DNA of 64,000 bases from an uncultured Fimbriimonas sp. (GTDB taxonomy: Bacteria > Armatimonadota > Fimbriimonadia > Fimbriimonadales > Fimbriimonadaceae), in contig CAMFIS010000001.1 of NCBI GenBank assembly GCA_945952345.1, positions 1 to 64,000 on the forward strand, given 5' to 3'. Below the pieces are notes generated by a model that saw only the letters and a program-made list of their open reading frames with translations, was not told the DNA's origin and ran no database searches. The position numbers were made by a program, and so were the translations under genes. This document shows, one piece after another, positions 9,464 to 18,439 of the stretch (positions are counted from its first letter, which is position 1; every line of letters begins with the position of its first letter).

Positions 9464-10348
9464 CTATCGTCCCCGGACTCGCTTTTGCGGCTTGGGCAAG
9501 AATGCCAATTGCATCTGCTCCGCGGTAAATGCACGAGGAGTGTCTCCAGTTCGTGCATATCGATATACCGCGACCATATAGATTCCGCTGAGGCAGCTGC
9601 CGATGACCGCGAGCGCGAGCCACCAGACGATCATAAGGATGAGCATCCCAACAATAATCTGCCAAATTCCCGTGAAGCAAAGGCCGATGAAAACCGGCAC
9701 CGGAGCCAGTGCGAGCAAGGTAATCGCCCAAGACACTCCAATATTCCCGATCAGCGCTTCGCCCCAAGTCTTCTTGATCGTATCCAGAGATTCGCGGATG
9801 GCTCGGAAAGGACCGATACCCTCGATCGCAAGCGTTGGGACCACAAAGAACGTAGCGACATTCCAAGCGAAGCCGAAGACACCTACGATTAGTTGACCAA
9901 CCCAATTCACGTTGTCGGCAATCGCTCTGAGGATAACGCCGACGGTGGCAGAGACGACGCTCCAACCGAGAATGGGAAAGAATCGCTTGATCGCCATTCC
10001 GATGCCGTCGCCGATCGATGTTTCGCGTCCGTCCAGCACCTCGTTGGCGCAGTGGATGAGCGCGACATTGAAGAAGGTCGCGACGAAGTAGCTGACGATG
10101 TAGTACAGAAATAAAACCGCATAATACAGCGGCTGAACTTTGTCGCTGTGGAATTGGTAGTTCGAGTTCCCGTGGCCGGTAAATACGCCTGAATCGCGCA
10201 GCGTGAAGAAGAACGGAAGCGCAAAGGAGATAGTAACCAGTCCCATCGCAATCGCCGAAATGATCGGGAAGATCGCCATGGAAGGATGGCTCCGCATGAC
10301 ACCCCACGACCGCTTTGTTAAAGCCCAACTACGCTGAAAACGATTCAT
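9464..10348 (-). CDS. Multi-pass membrane protein (DUF6159-like)
   Basis: Hydrophobic multi-TM profile, RSW...TKRSWGVMRSHPSMAIFPIIS; preferred over overlapping frame 9456-10328. Confidence 0.75.
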   Translation of the reverse strand: MNRFQRSWALTKRSWGVMRSHPSMAIFPIISAIAMGLVTISFALPFFFTLRDSGVFTGHGNSNYQFHSDKVQPLYYAVLFLYYIVSYFVATFFNVALIHCANEVLDGRETSIGDGIGMAIKRFFPILGWSVVSATVGVILRAIADNVNWVGQLIVGVFGFAWNVATFFVVPTLAIEGIGPFRAIRESLDTIKKTWGEALIGNIGVSWAITLLALAPVPVFIGLCFTGIWQIIVGMLILMIVWWLALAVIGSCLSGIYMVAVYRYARTGDTPRAFTAEQMQLAFLPKPQKRVRGR

Positions 10349-10414
10349 TTGATATCAGTATAGGACAACGGGCTTTTCGGGGAAAGGTTGAGGAGTGGGG
10401 CGAAAGGCACTAAC

Positions 10415-10696
10415 TCTTGAGTTGAGAGTTTTGAGTTGTGAGACATAATGGTGGCACTGGCTCCGACCTCTGGCTTGAACGAAGTGAGCCTGAGAGAAGC
10501 CAGTGAATTCAGGTGTGGCACTGGTAAAGACGTCTGTGACGAAGGAACTGGGATTTACCAGTGTTTATCCTCGAAACCAAGAACACTGGTAACTCGCAGC
10601 CTCAGTCCGTTCTCACTCGTACCTCGTGAAAATGAACGGCCTCAAGGCAGTTCTCGTTACCAGTGCAACGTCTAGCTCACAACTCACAACTCAAGA
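10415..10696. repeat. Composite cassette: three tandem CACTGG...CCAGTG hairpins between inverted GAGTTGTGAG-type words
   Basis: Units 10455-10505, 10519-10563, 10584-10665; flanks 10415-10442 and 10676-10696. Confidence 0.7.
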
Positions 10697-11605
10697 CTTC
10701 CCACCACCTCGGCCCGGAGGAGGAAAGCCCCCGCCGGGAGGTGGGAAGCCTGGTCCACCTGGAGGTGGAAATGGCGGACGTCCGCCAGGACCGCCCGGAC
10801 CACCGGGACCGCGCCGGAAGCTGTTATCCGGCGTGCCGTGAAACTTTCGAGGAATCCACGGATACATCTCGGTAATCACGTAATAGTAAGTCCCATTCGG
10901 AAACTCGGGCGTCACGCCCGTACGTCCGTTGCACTCGTCGAGGTCGCCGGATCCTTGCACAAACTCCCAATCCTTCGTAAACGTCCCGTCGTAGGTTCCG
11001 CCTGGACCTTGGTAGCCGCTGGGCCGCGTGCCCTTCTTCAGGCGCCAACTCGACTTTAGTGACTTAACTCCGCTGCGAGGATTATTAGCGTCGACGTACC
11101 CATAAAGGCTGTAGATCGGATAACCGTCCGCCGCCCAGCCGATAAGAGTCATCTTGGTGTTGTCTCCGTGGAGATTCTTCACCAAGCCAATCGGATTGGC
11201 ATGGTAGTGGTACGCGCCATTGGGTTGAACGTGGGCGTTGTTGAAGTCGATCCCTAGCGTGCCCTGCCCGTGAATGATGCCTTCGTAATTCCATCCCGCT
11301 TGGCGGTCGCCGTTCCAGTACTCGGCGGTGAGCGGATCGAAAGGAACGCCGTTCACCGCGATGCCGAAGTCTTGGTGACCTAGGTCTACCGAAAAGTTCG
11401 CCTTGACCGGATGAACCGGAACTTTAAAATTGTATCGCTGGGGCGAGATCGAATTGGGATTTCCGCGATTCGGAAAAGCCCCGGTCGTATGGTCGGGAAT
11501 TCCATTCGCCGTTATCACCCGAGACTCGCCCTGAATCTCGATCTTCACTTGGTTCTTGTAAGTCTGCTGCCCCAATGCCAACAGCGCCATCGCCATTCCA
11601 GTCAT
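10691..11605 (-). CDS. YHYH-domain protein with Pro/Gly-rich C-terminus
   Basis: GAYHYHANPIGL motif; signal-like N-terminus; GGPGGPGGRPPFPPPGGPGFPPPGGG tail. Confidence 0.8.
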   Translation of the reverse strand: MTGMAMALLALGQQTYKNQVKIEIQGESRVITANGIPDHTTGAFPNRGNPNSISPQRYNFKVPVHPVKANFSVDLGHQDFGIAVNGVPFDPLTAEYWNGDRQAGWNYEGIIHGQGTLGIDFNNAHVQPNGAYHYHANPIGLVKNLHGDNTKMTLIGWAADGYPIYSLYGYVDANNPRSGVKSLKSSWRLKKGTRPSGYQGPGGTYDGTFTKDWEFVQGSGDLDECNGRTGVTPEFPNGTYYYVITEMYPWIPRKFHGTPDNSFRRGPGGPGGPGGRPPFPPPGGPGFPPPGGGFPPPGRGGGKS

Positions 11606-11692
11606 GTTGGTATCTTAATCCTCTCATATTTGGGATTTATTTGGAACCGGTACAATCCGATCCAGCGGGCAACGGCGCTCGGTACCAAAGCC

Positions 11693-13582
11693 ATGAAGCC
11701 GACCCTCATTCTCGATTTCGATAGCACCATTGTCAGCGTCGAATCCCTCGATCTCCTGGCCGAGATCGCCCTCGCCAAGCACCCTCAGCGAGCGGAGCGG
11801 CTGGCCGAAATCCAGGCCATCACCAAACTCGGAATGGAAGGCAAGATCGACTTTGGCGAGTCGCTACGCCGCCGCATGGCCCTGCTCGACGTCGACCGCA
11901 GCCAAATCGACATGGTGGTTAAGCGACTGCAAAAGCTCATCACGCCGTCCTTCGTATCGCACAAGAAGCAGATCCAGAAGTCCGCGGACAGCATCTACGT
12001 CGTCACCGGTGGTTTCCGCGAGATCGTCGAGCCGATCCTCGATACGCTCAAAATTCCGCGAGAACACCTCTTCGCCAACTCGCTGATCTTCGACGCAATG
12101 GGCAAAGTAACCGGCTTCGACGAAACCAACCCGCTCAGCAAAGCTGGCGGCAAAGTGGAAGTCGCTCGTTCGCTCGCCGATAAGCGACCGCTCATCGTCG
12201 TCGGTGACGGCTACACGGATTACCAAATCAAGGAGCAAGGCGCGGCGGACAAGTTCTACTACTTCGCCGAGGTTGTCGACCGTCCGAGCGTGAGTGCCCA
12301 TGCCAGTCGAATCGTGTACGGAATCGACGAAGTGCTAGCCCAGACCGACTTGCCCACCCGCTACTCGTTCCCTCGCAGCAAGCTGAAGGTCCTTCTTCTC
12401 GACAACATCGACCAAGACGCCGCGGACAAATTCGCCGCCGAAGGCTATCGGGTTGAGCAGGTGAGCGCCAAGCTGGGCGAAGACGACGTGATCAAAGCCA
12501 TTCGAGACGTCTCGATTGTGGGCGTAAGAACTCGCACCAAGCTCACGCCTCGCGTCATCTCGGCGGGTGAGAAGCTGATGGGCATCGGCGTGTTCAGCGT
12601 CGGCACCGACCATGTGGATGTCCACGGCGCAGCCGAGCGAGGCATCGCCGTCTTCAACGCTCCGTTTAGCAACACGCGCAGTGTGGTCGAACTCGCCCTC
12701 GGCGAGGCAATGGTGCTGATGCGCCGCGTTTTCGAGCATTCCACCGCCCTTCACCAGGGCCAATGGACCAAGACCGCTGATCGATCCTTCGAGATCCGTG
12801 GCAAGAAGCTTGGCATCATCGGCTACGGCAACATCGGCTCGCAGCTTTCGGTGCTCGCCGAGAGCGTGGGAATCGAGGTCATCTACTACGACATCGCCGA
12901 GAAGCTCTCGCACGGAAACGCCAAGCGAGTTTCTTCGTTCCAAGAGCTCCTTAAGCAATCCGACATCATCAGCGTCCACTTCGATGGCCGTGCTTCAAAC
13001 AAGAACCTCATCGGCGAAAAAGAGTTCGAGATGATGAAGACCGGCGTGATCTTTCTCAACCTCAGCCGCGGCTCGGTGGTGAATTACGAAGCGTTGGCCA
13101 ACGCCGTGAGGAGTGGAAAGGTCGGCGGAGCCGGTGTCGACGTCTTTCCCAGCGAACCAAAAAGCAATTCGGAGTCATTCGAATCCGTACTCCAAGGACT
13201 GCCGAACGTGATCCTCACTCCGCACATCGCAGGAAGCACGGTCGAGGCGCAACGCAACATCGCCAACTACGTTTCCGAGCGGCTCCTTAAATTCCTCGCT
13301 CACGGCGAGACCCTCGGCTCGGTCTCGCTCCCCGATCTCTATCTGCCGCCGATCCAGAAGGGTATGCGTATCCTCCACATCCACTCCAACGTTCCTGGCA
13401 TCGTGGCAAACGTCAGCGCGATCTTTGCCAAACATGGTGTCAACATCGTGGGCCAGAGCCTCAAGACGCGAGATTCGGTAGGCTATTTGGTAACAGAAAT
13501 CGCCGATAAAGTGCCTGATGATGTGCTCCGAGAGATTCGAGAGGTTTCTGAAACGATTAAACTAAGAGTTGTCTATCCATGA
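11693..13582 (+). CDS. SerB-like HAD phosphatase fused to D-3-phosphoglycerate dehydrogenase with C-terminal ACT domain
   Basis: N-terminus ILDFDSTIVSVESLD...VVGDGYTDYQIK; C-terminal part with GIIGYGNIGSQLS and ACT-like LHIHSNVPGIVANVSAIFAKHGVNI; start refined to MKPTLILDFDST. Confidence 0.9.
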   Translation: MKPTLILDFDSTIVSVESLDLLAEIALAKHPQRAERLAEIQAITKLGMEGKIDFGESLRRRMALLDVDRSQIDMVVKRLQKLITPSFVSHKKQIQKSADSIYVVTGGFREIVEPILDTLKIPREHLFANSLIFDAMGKVTGFDETNPLSKAGGKVEVARSLADKRPLIVVGDGYTDYQIKEQGAADKFYYFAEVVDRPSVSAHASRIVYGIDEVLAQTDLPTRYSFPRSKLKVLLLDNIDQDAADKFAAEGYRVEQVSAKLGEDDVIKAIRDVSIVGVRTRTKLTPRVISAGEKLMGIGVFSVGTDHVDVHGAAERGIAVFNAPFSNTRSVVELALGEAMVLMRRVFEHSTALHQGQWTKTADRSFEIRGKKLGIIGYGNIGSQLSVLAESVGIEVIYYDIAEKLSHGNAKRVSSFQELLKQSDIISVHFDGRASNKNLIGEKEFEMMKTGVIFLNLSRGSVVNYEALANAVRSGKVGGAGVDVFPSEPKSNSESFESVLQGLPNVILTPHIAGSTVEAQRNIANYVSERLLKFLAHGETLGSVSLPDLYLPPIQKGMRILHIHSNVPGIVANVSAIFAKHGVNIVGQSLKTRDSVGYLVTEIADKVPDDVLREIREVSETIKLRVVYP

Positions 13583-14670
13583 AACCAGTTGTTCTTGCTC
13601 CAGGTCCGACCAAAGTACATCCTGAAATGGCCCAATGGCTCCAGGACGCGGTCGAAGAAGGCGCCGTTTGGCAGTCGCACCGGTCGCCGTGGTTCTTCTC
13701 GCTGTTCGATGAAGTGCGAAATCGGCTCACCGAACTTCTTGGAATTCCGGATACCCACAAGATTTTGTTCCTCACTTCCAGCAATGAGGCTTGGGAGCGA
13801 GCCATGCAATGTCTTACCTCGAAGGCATCGTTCCACATGGTCGGCGGCGAGTTCGCCATGCGCTGGCACCAATACACCGGTTGGCTGGGCCGCACCGCCA
13901 TCGAATGGAAATACACCCACGAGTTCGACGGCGATTTTGGCCAGATCGATGTTCCAGACGAAGCCGAGGCAATCTGCATTACCAATAACGAAACCTCGAT
14001 CGGACTCTGGACCCCAGAAGACCAGATTCATAACCTCGCTCGACGTTATCCCGAGAAGATGTTCATGGTGGACGTGGTGTCGTCCATGCCTCACTGCCAG
14101 CTCGATTGGAGCCTCGTCGATGTGGCGATGTGGTCGGTACAGAAGGGATTCCACAGCACGGCTGGACTCTCGGTCGTCGTGGTTTCCAAGCGCGCCTTGG
14201 CACGTTCGAGAGAACTCGAGAAGACCCAGAGCATCGGCTCGTTCCACGCTTTCTCGCGCATCGAAGACTTTGCCGATAAGAGCATGACGGCGGAGACGCC
14301 AAACGTCTTGGCGATCTACCTCCTCAACAAGGCGGTTAAGAAGTACCAGGAGATCGGTCTTGCCAACCTTCGACAAGGCGTTCGGGATCGCGCGGCCGCA
14401 TTCTATGCCGCGCTGGAAGACACGTCGTTCGGATGCTTGGTGAAGGAGAAGCAATATCGCTCGCCAACTTTGTTTGCCGTTAGCACGGGCGGACTGGATG
14501 CGAATGAGCTTCGCGCCAAGTGGGCCAAGGAACTCAACCTTTGGACCGGCGCTTGCTACGGTCCGCTGAAGGACGGCAACTTCCGAGTCGCTAACTTCCC
14601 GATGCATGCGGCGGAAGAGCACGCGGTGATGCTGAACGCAATTCGCGAAGCTTCGCTCGCGGCGGTTTAG
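13579..14670 (+). CDS. Class V aminotransferase, probable phosphoserine aminotransferase
   Basis: Class V fold signature (PGPTKVHPEM, VDVVSSMPHCQLDWSLVDVAMWSVQKGF); ATGA overlap with SerB-SerA gene. Confidence 0.85.
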   Translation: MKPVVLAPGPTKVHPEMAQWLQDAVEEGAVWQSHRSPWFFSLFDEVRNRLTELLGIPDTHKILFLTSSNEAWERAMQCLTSKASFHMVGGEFAMRWHQYTGWLGRTAIEWKYTHEFDGDFGQIDVPDEAEAICITNNETSIGLWTPEDQIHNLARRYPEKMFMVDVVSSMPHCQLDWSLVDVAMWSVQKGFHSTAGLSVVVVSKRALARSRELEKTQSIGSFHAFSRIEDFADKSMTAETPNVLAIYLLNKAVKKYQEIGLANLRQGVRDRAAAFYAALEDTSFGCLVKEKQYRSPTLFAVSTGGLDANELRAKWAKELNLWTGACYGPLKDGNFRVANFPMHAAEEHAVMLNAIREASLAAV

Positions 14671-14680
14671 TCAGCTCTTT

Positions 14681-14787
14681 GGAGTGCGTCCAATTTATTG
14701 GCGCTTTGTCCTGCAAGATTTATCTTGCTGAGTTTCGGTCGAGATGAATCTCGACTCGACGAAAGCGCGGATAAATCCGCGCACTCC
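14681..14787. repeat. Palindromic intergenic element (outer arms plus three internal palindromes)
   Basis: GGAGTGCG (14681-14688)/CGCACTCC (14780-14787); GCAAGAT-TT-ATCTTGC, GTCGAGAT-GA-ATCTCGAC, GCGCGGAT-AA-ATCCGCGC. Confidence 0.85.
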
Positions 14788-14879
14788 ATATACGCAATCG
14801 GCGGTTGAGGCTTTTTCGTTCGCGAGCCTCAGCAGCGAATCCTTTACTCGCCGGGTCAGATTAGGCAGCCCGAGGCTCC

Positions 14880-15380
14880 CTAATTCACAAGTTCGCGCAT
14901 CGTCGCCGGAACCCAGTTGGAATGAATCTCGCCTGACCAAAAGCCTTCGTCGCTATACAGTAGGCTCTTCGGAATTTTGAAGTTCACACGCACCTGCCAG
15001 CCATCCATATTGCCCGAGATCCCTGCGGGAAAACCTTCCCAAGTCTTGTCGGCGAAGTTGATCGTGCGAACTTTCATTCCGATCGGGTCGAGTTTGTCAC
15101 CTCGAGGGAAATTCCGATTCCAATTCTTCTCCACCCGAGTGATGTGGAATTCCTTCCCGCTCGGCGATTTCAAATCGAAGCTCATCGCGTCGTAGCCCCA
15201 CGAGCATGAATCATTCATCAGCGTGGTCTTCTCTTTGGTGCCATTAAGGATCGAGACCTTGAACGTCGATTTGGGTGTGATCGAGATTGGCGGAGCCTTC
15301 GCGGCGGCCCTTGCGAAGCTGATCGATAGGTCCTTAGCGTAAAGTTGACCTGCAATGACGGCGCTAAAAAGAGCAATCAT
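14880..15380 (-). CDS. Small exported protein, paralogue of the next gene
   Basis: Signal-like N-terminus; LMNDSCSWGYDAMSFDLK motif shared with 15436-15963. Confidence 0.7.
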   Translation of the reverse strand: MIALFSAVIAGQLYAKDLSISFARAAAKAPPISITPKSTFKVSILNGTKEKTTLMNDSCSWGYDAMSFDLKSPSGKEFHITRVEKNWNRNFPRGDKLDPIGMKVRTINFADKTWEGFPAGISGNMDGWQVRVNFKIPKSLLYSDEGFWSGEIHSNWVPATMRELVN

Positions 15381-15435
15381 GATTTCCCCTATATAGGCTG
15401 ACGATTATCGCTGGAGAAAGCTACAAGTGTTCGCG

Positions 15436-15963
15436 CTATCGGAGTGATTTTATCCATTTCGACGTAATGTCGCCGCCCCAGAAAGGAACATTGCTTCGCG
15501 TTTTGAGAGCGACGATCTTCAGGTGGGCTCGCATAGTGAAGCCCGCCGTGTTGCCCGAGCCTCCGGCGTAAACCCCGTCCCAGGTTCCGTCGCCAAAGTC
15601 GATCGAGATGGTCTTCGATCCGTGCACCGCGATTTCGTCGCCTTGAGGATAATTCTGCTTCCACGGATGTGGGTGCCGGGTCACTTTATGGTTGTTCCCA
15701 GTCTCGTTTTTGAATTCAAAACTCAGCTTTTCGTAGCCCCAACTGCAGCTGTCATTCATCAACTTAAACGCGAGCTTGGACTCATTTGAAATCTTCACCT
15801 CGAACTTGGTGTTGTGCATGGTCGAGATTCGACCCTCCCTTCCTTTTGGTTCGACGATTTCGATCGTGACGCCACGAAAGTCTTGAGCCATAAGCAAGGC
15901 GATTGGAATGATCATGATGTCCTCTGACATACGTGCGATGAAGCTGAAGAAGTGTTCACTCAA
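15436..15963 (-). CDS. Small exported protein, tandem paralogue
   Basis: LMNDSCSWGYEKLSFEFK; W..NYPQGDE; start may be MIIPIALLMAQ further downstream. Confidence 0.7.
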   Translation of the reverse strand: MSEHFFSFIARMSEDIMIIPIALLMAQDFRGVTIEIVEPKGREGRISTMHNTKFEVKISNESKLAFKLMNDSCSWGYEKLSFEFKNETGNNHKVTRHPHPWKQNYPQGDEIAVHGSKTISIDFGDGTWDGVYAGGSGNTAGFTMRAHLKIVALKTRSNVPFWGGDITSKWIKSLR

Positions 15964-16085
15964 TTTTGACTCGTAACCGACCTACTCATGGGGCGAGGGC
16001 TTCGACTTACGCGTGCAAGATGCCCACGCCCCATAAGGCCCAGCTTTACCTTCACCTCAAACCTTGGTGATAAGATACAGCTACC

Positions 16086-17732
16086 ATGCTGACCATCCTC
16101 GCCGCCATCACCTTTCACCGCGCCGAGCAGTTTCCCGTTCGATGGTTCTACATGGGCACCAACCTCGCGGTGGCCGAGAACGCCCAGAACGTGATCCACA
16201 TCATGGACCGCGCGCACTTGGCAGGCTATAACGGCATGGTCATCACCGATTCCAAGTTCGCTTTTCTCGACCGCGTCGGCCAAAACTACTTCGATAACGT
16301 CGCGAAGGTCCGCAAAAAGGCGGCCGAGTTCGGAATCGAAATCGTTCCTGCAGTGGCGGACATGGGCTGGTCCAGTGGACTGCTCTCTCACGACGTCAAC
16401 CTCATCGAGGGTCAGCCGGTGAAGCGGGCGCCATTCGTAGTCAAAGACGGTCAACTCGCACCCGTTCGCGAGGTGAATTACGCCAACGGCAACATGGAGT
16501 CGGGCAGCAAGAATCGACTGGATAACTTCGTCTTTCAGGATGGCCCGGGCACGTCGTCTTTCCTCGATACCAACGTCAAGCACGGCGGCAACCAGTCCAT
16601 TCGGTTCGAAAACTTCAAAGTCGACAACGGCAGCGGTAACGCTCGCATCATGCACGGACTCACCGTGCATCCTTGGCAACAGTACCGTGTGTCGCTTTGG
16701 CTTAAGACGGAAGGCGTCCGCAATGCTGGTGAGCTTCGGTGTTTCGCGATGGGTGAAGGCGGCAAGGTCCTCAGCTTTATGGACCTCGGCGCGAAACCAA
16801 CCCAGGACTGGACCCAGCATACGGTTGTCTTCAACTCACAAGGATTCGAGAAGGTGACATTGTATGCCGGGCTATGGGGTGGAACCGTCGGTAAGTTTTG
16901 GCTGGACGATATCGATGTACAAGAAGCCGGGTTCCTCAATGTGCTCCGTCGCCCCGGAACGCCCGTAAAACTGGAAACCGAGAACGGTCGAACCTTGGAA
17001 GAAGGAAAAGATTACGACCAAGTCGCCGATCCGAACTTGGGGCAAAAGCCGTGGCCCGGCGAGTACACTTTCGACCAAGCATCTCCGGCGATCAAGACAA
17101 GATTGCCGGAAGGTACCAAGATCTATGCCTCGTACACTCATGCCGTGAGCACGGATATCGGCAAGACCGTTATCTGCCCCAGCGAGCCGAAGTCGATGCA
17201 GATCGTCGCCGACCAGATCAAGCGAGTCGCCGATCTTTGGCAGCCGAAGACGCTATTCCTCGCTCACGACGAAATCCGAGTTGCGAACCAGTGTCCTCTG
17301 TGTACGAGCCGAAGCTTGACGCCGGGCCAAATCTATGCCGACAATCTACGCCAATGCTACAACCTGGCCCGAAAGACGGTTCCGGGGTGCAAGGTCTACG
17401 TGTGGAGCGACATGTTCGACCCAGCCCACAACGCCGGCGATAACTACTATCTCTCAAGCGGAACCTGGAAGGAATCTTGGAAAGGCATTCCGAGCGACCT
17501 CTCGATCATGAACTGGAACTCGGGCAAACCGAACGAAAGTCTTCCATTCTTCGCGGGGTTGGGTTGCCACCAAGTTTTGAGCGGATACTACGATGCTCCC
17601 GTTGGGAACATCAAACCCTGGCTGGCGGCGGCAAGGAATGTGAATGGTGTCGACGGGGTGATGTACACGACATGGGTGAATGACTACACAAACCTGGAGT
17701 CGTTTGCCCAAGTTGCCTTCGGCAAACCTTAA
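16086..17732 (+). CDS. GH20-like catalytic-domain protein with inserted carbohydrate-binding-like module
   Basis: TIM-barrel style motifs (FLAHDEIRVANQCPLC, YVWSDMFDPAHN); CBM4_9-like NGNMESG...WQQYRVSLWLKTEG...LDDIDV. Confidence 0.65.
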   Translation: MLTILAAITFHRAEQFPVRWFYMGTNLAVAENAQNVIHIMDRAHLAGYNGMVITDSKFAFLDRVGQNYFDNVAKVRKKAAEFGIEIVPAVADMGWSSGLLSHDVNLIEGQPVKRAPFVVKDGQLAPVREVNYANGNMESGSKNRLDNFVFQDGPGTSSFLDTNVKHGGNQSIRFENFKVDNGSGNARIMHGLTVHPWQQYRVSLWLKTEGVRNAGELRCFAMGEGGKVLSFMDLGAKPTQDWTQHTVVFNSQGFEKVTLYAGLWGGTVGKFWLDDIDVQEAGFLNVLRRPGTPVKLETENGRTLEEGKDYDQVADPNLGQKPWPGEYTFDQASPAIKTRLPEGTKIYASYTHAVSTDIGKTVICPSEPKSMQIVADQIKRVADLWQPKTLFLAHDEIRVANQCPLCTSRSLTPGQIYADNLRQCYNLARKTVPGCKVYVWSDMFDPAHNAGDNYYLSSGTWKESWKGIPSDLSIMNWNSGKPNESLPFFAGLGCHQVLSGYYDAPVGNIKPWLAAARNVNGVDGVMYTTWVNDYTNLESFAQVAFGKP

Positions 17733-17794
17733 CGAATCGAAACCCCTGATAAAATGCCCTTGTAAATGTCCTCCATTAGTGGTAGAACGGGCTC

Positions 17795-18439
17795 ATGCCG
17801 AACAAGCAACCTTTGATTTTTGATGGCTACCATGGGGATTCAATTTCTTCGTTTCACGACATGAAAAATGCGGGGATCGTGCTGACGATCTTCAAAGCCT
17901 GCCAGGGTACGAGTGACGACAGCGCGTATGAAGGTTTCGTCGACCGGGCTCTCTCGATCGACCTTCTCGTGGGCGCCTACCATTTCGCCACCAAGGGCAA
18001 TGGCAAGTCCCAAGCCCAACACTTCCTCAAAAAGCTCCGGCCGGGAATGCTTATGGCCCTGGACTTCGAAGAGACCGGCGGCACGCACATGAGCGTCGCC
18101 GAAGCCGAGAATTTCGTTCAGGAAATTGTGGACCAAACCGGACACTTGCCCGCCCTCTACTACGGACATCTCTTGCTCGAAATCGAGAAAGAAGGCGGTG
18201 TGGGGGCAGATAGCATTCTGCGACAATGTCCAGCCTGGATTTCGCGCTATGGCAACACTCAGCCGAAGCCGATCGCGAACCAAGACATGGTGATGTGGCA
18301 GTACACCGGCGACGGAGTCGGACCGAAGCCTCATCGAATTGCGGGGTGCGACAACGACGCCGACCTATCGGTTTGGATCGGGAATCCCGACGACATTCCG
18401 GCGTTTGTGGCGAAGCACTCGTTCCTGGCGAAGAGCTAA
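17795..18439 (+). CDS. GH25-type lysozyme-like protein
   Basis: IFDGYHGDS, IFKACQGTS, GAYHFATKGNG, LDFEETGG, MWQYTGDG. Confidence 0.8.
   Translation: MPNKQPLIFDGYHGDSISSFHDMKNAGIVLTIFKACQGTSDDSAYEGFVDRALSIDLLVGAYHFATKGNGKSQAQHFLKKLRPGMLMALDFEETGGTHMSVAEAENFVQEIVDQTGHLPALYYGHLLLEIEKEGGVGADSILRQCPAWISRYGNTQPKPIANQDMVMWQYTGDGVGPKPHRIAGCDNDADLSVWIGNPDDIPAFVAKHSFLAKS

Noticed and set aside
9456-10328. 290-aa alternative frame over the DUF6159-like gene
   Set aside because: Arg/His/Cys-rich composition; the 9464-10348 frame gives coherent TM helices and a plausible start
10455-10665. CRISPR-like appearance of three CACTGG units
   Set aside because: Units have different lengths (51, 45, 82 nt) and no constant repeat longer than 6-7 nt; no cas genes
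12335-12979. 214-aa minus-strand ORF antisense to SerB-SerA
   Set aside because: Shadow ORF over conserved dehydrogenase domain
13573-14622. 349-aa minus-strand ORF antisense to the aminotransferase
   Set aside because: Composition typical of antisense shadow ORF in GC-rich coding DNA; the plus strand has a recognisable class V aminotransferase
15960-16820. 286-aa minus-strand ORF overlapping the GH20-like gene
   Set aside because: No recognisable motifs; opposite strand has coherent protein
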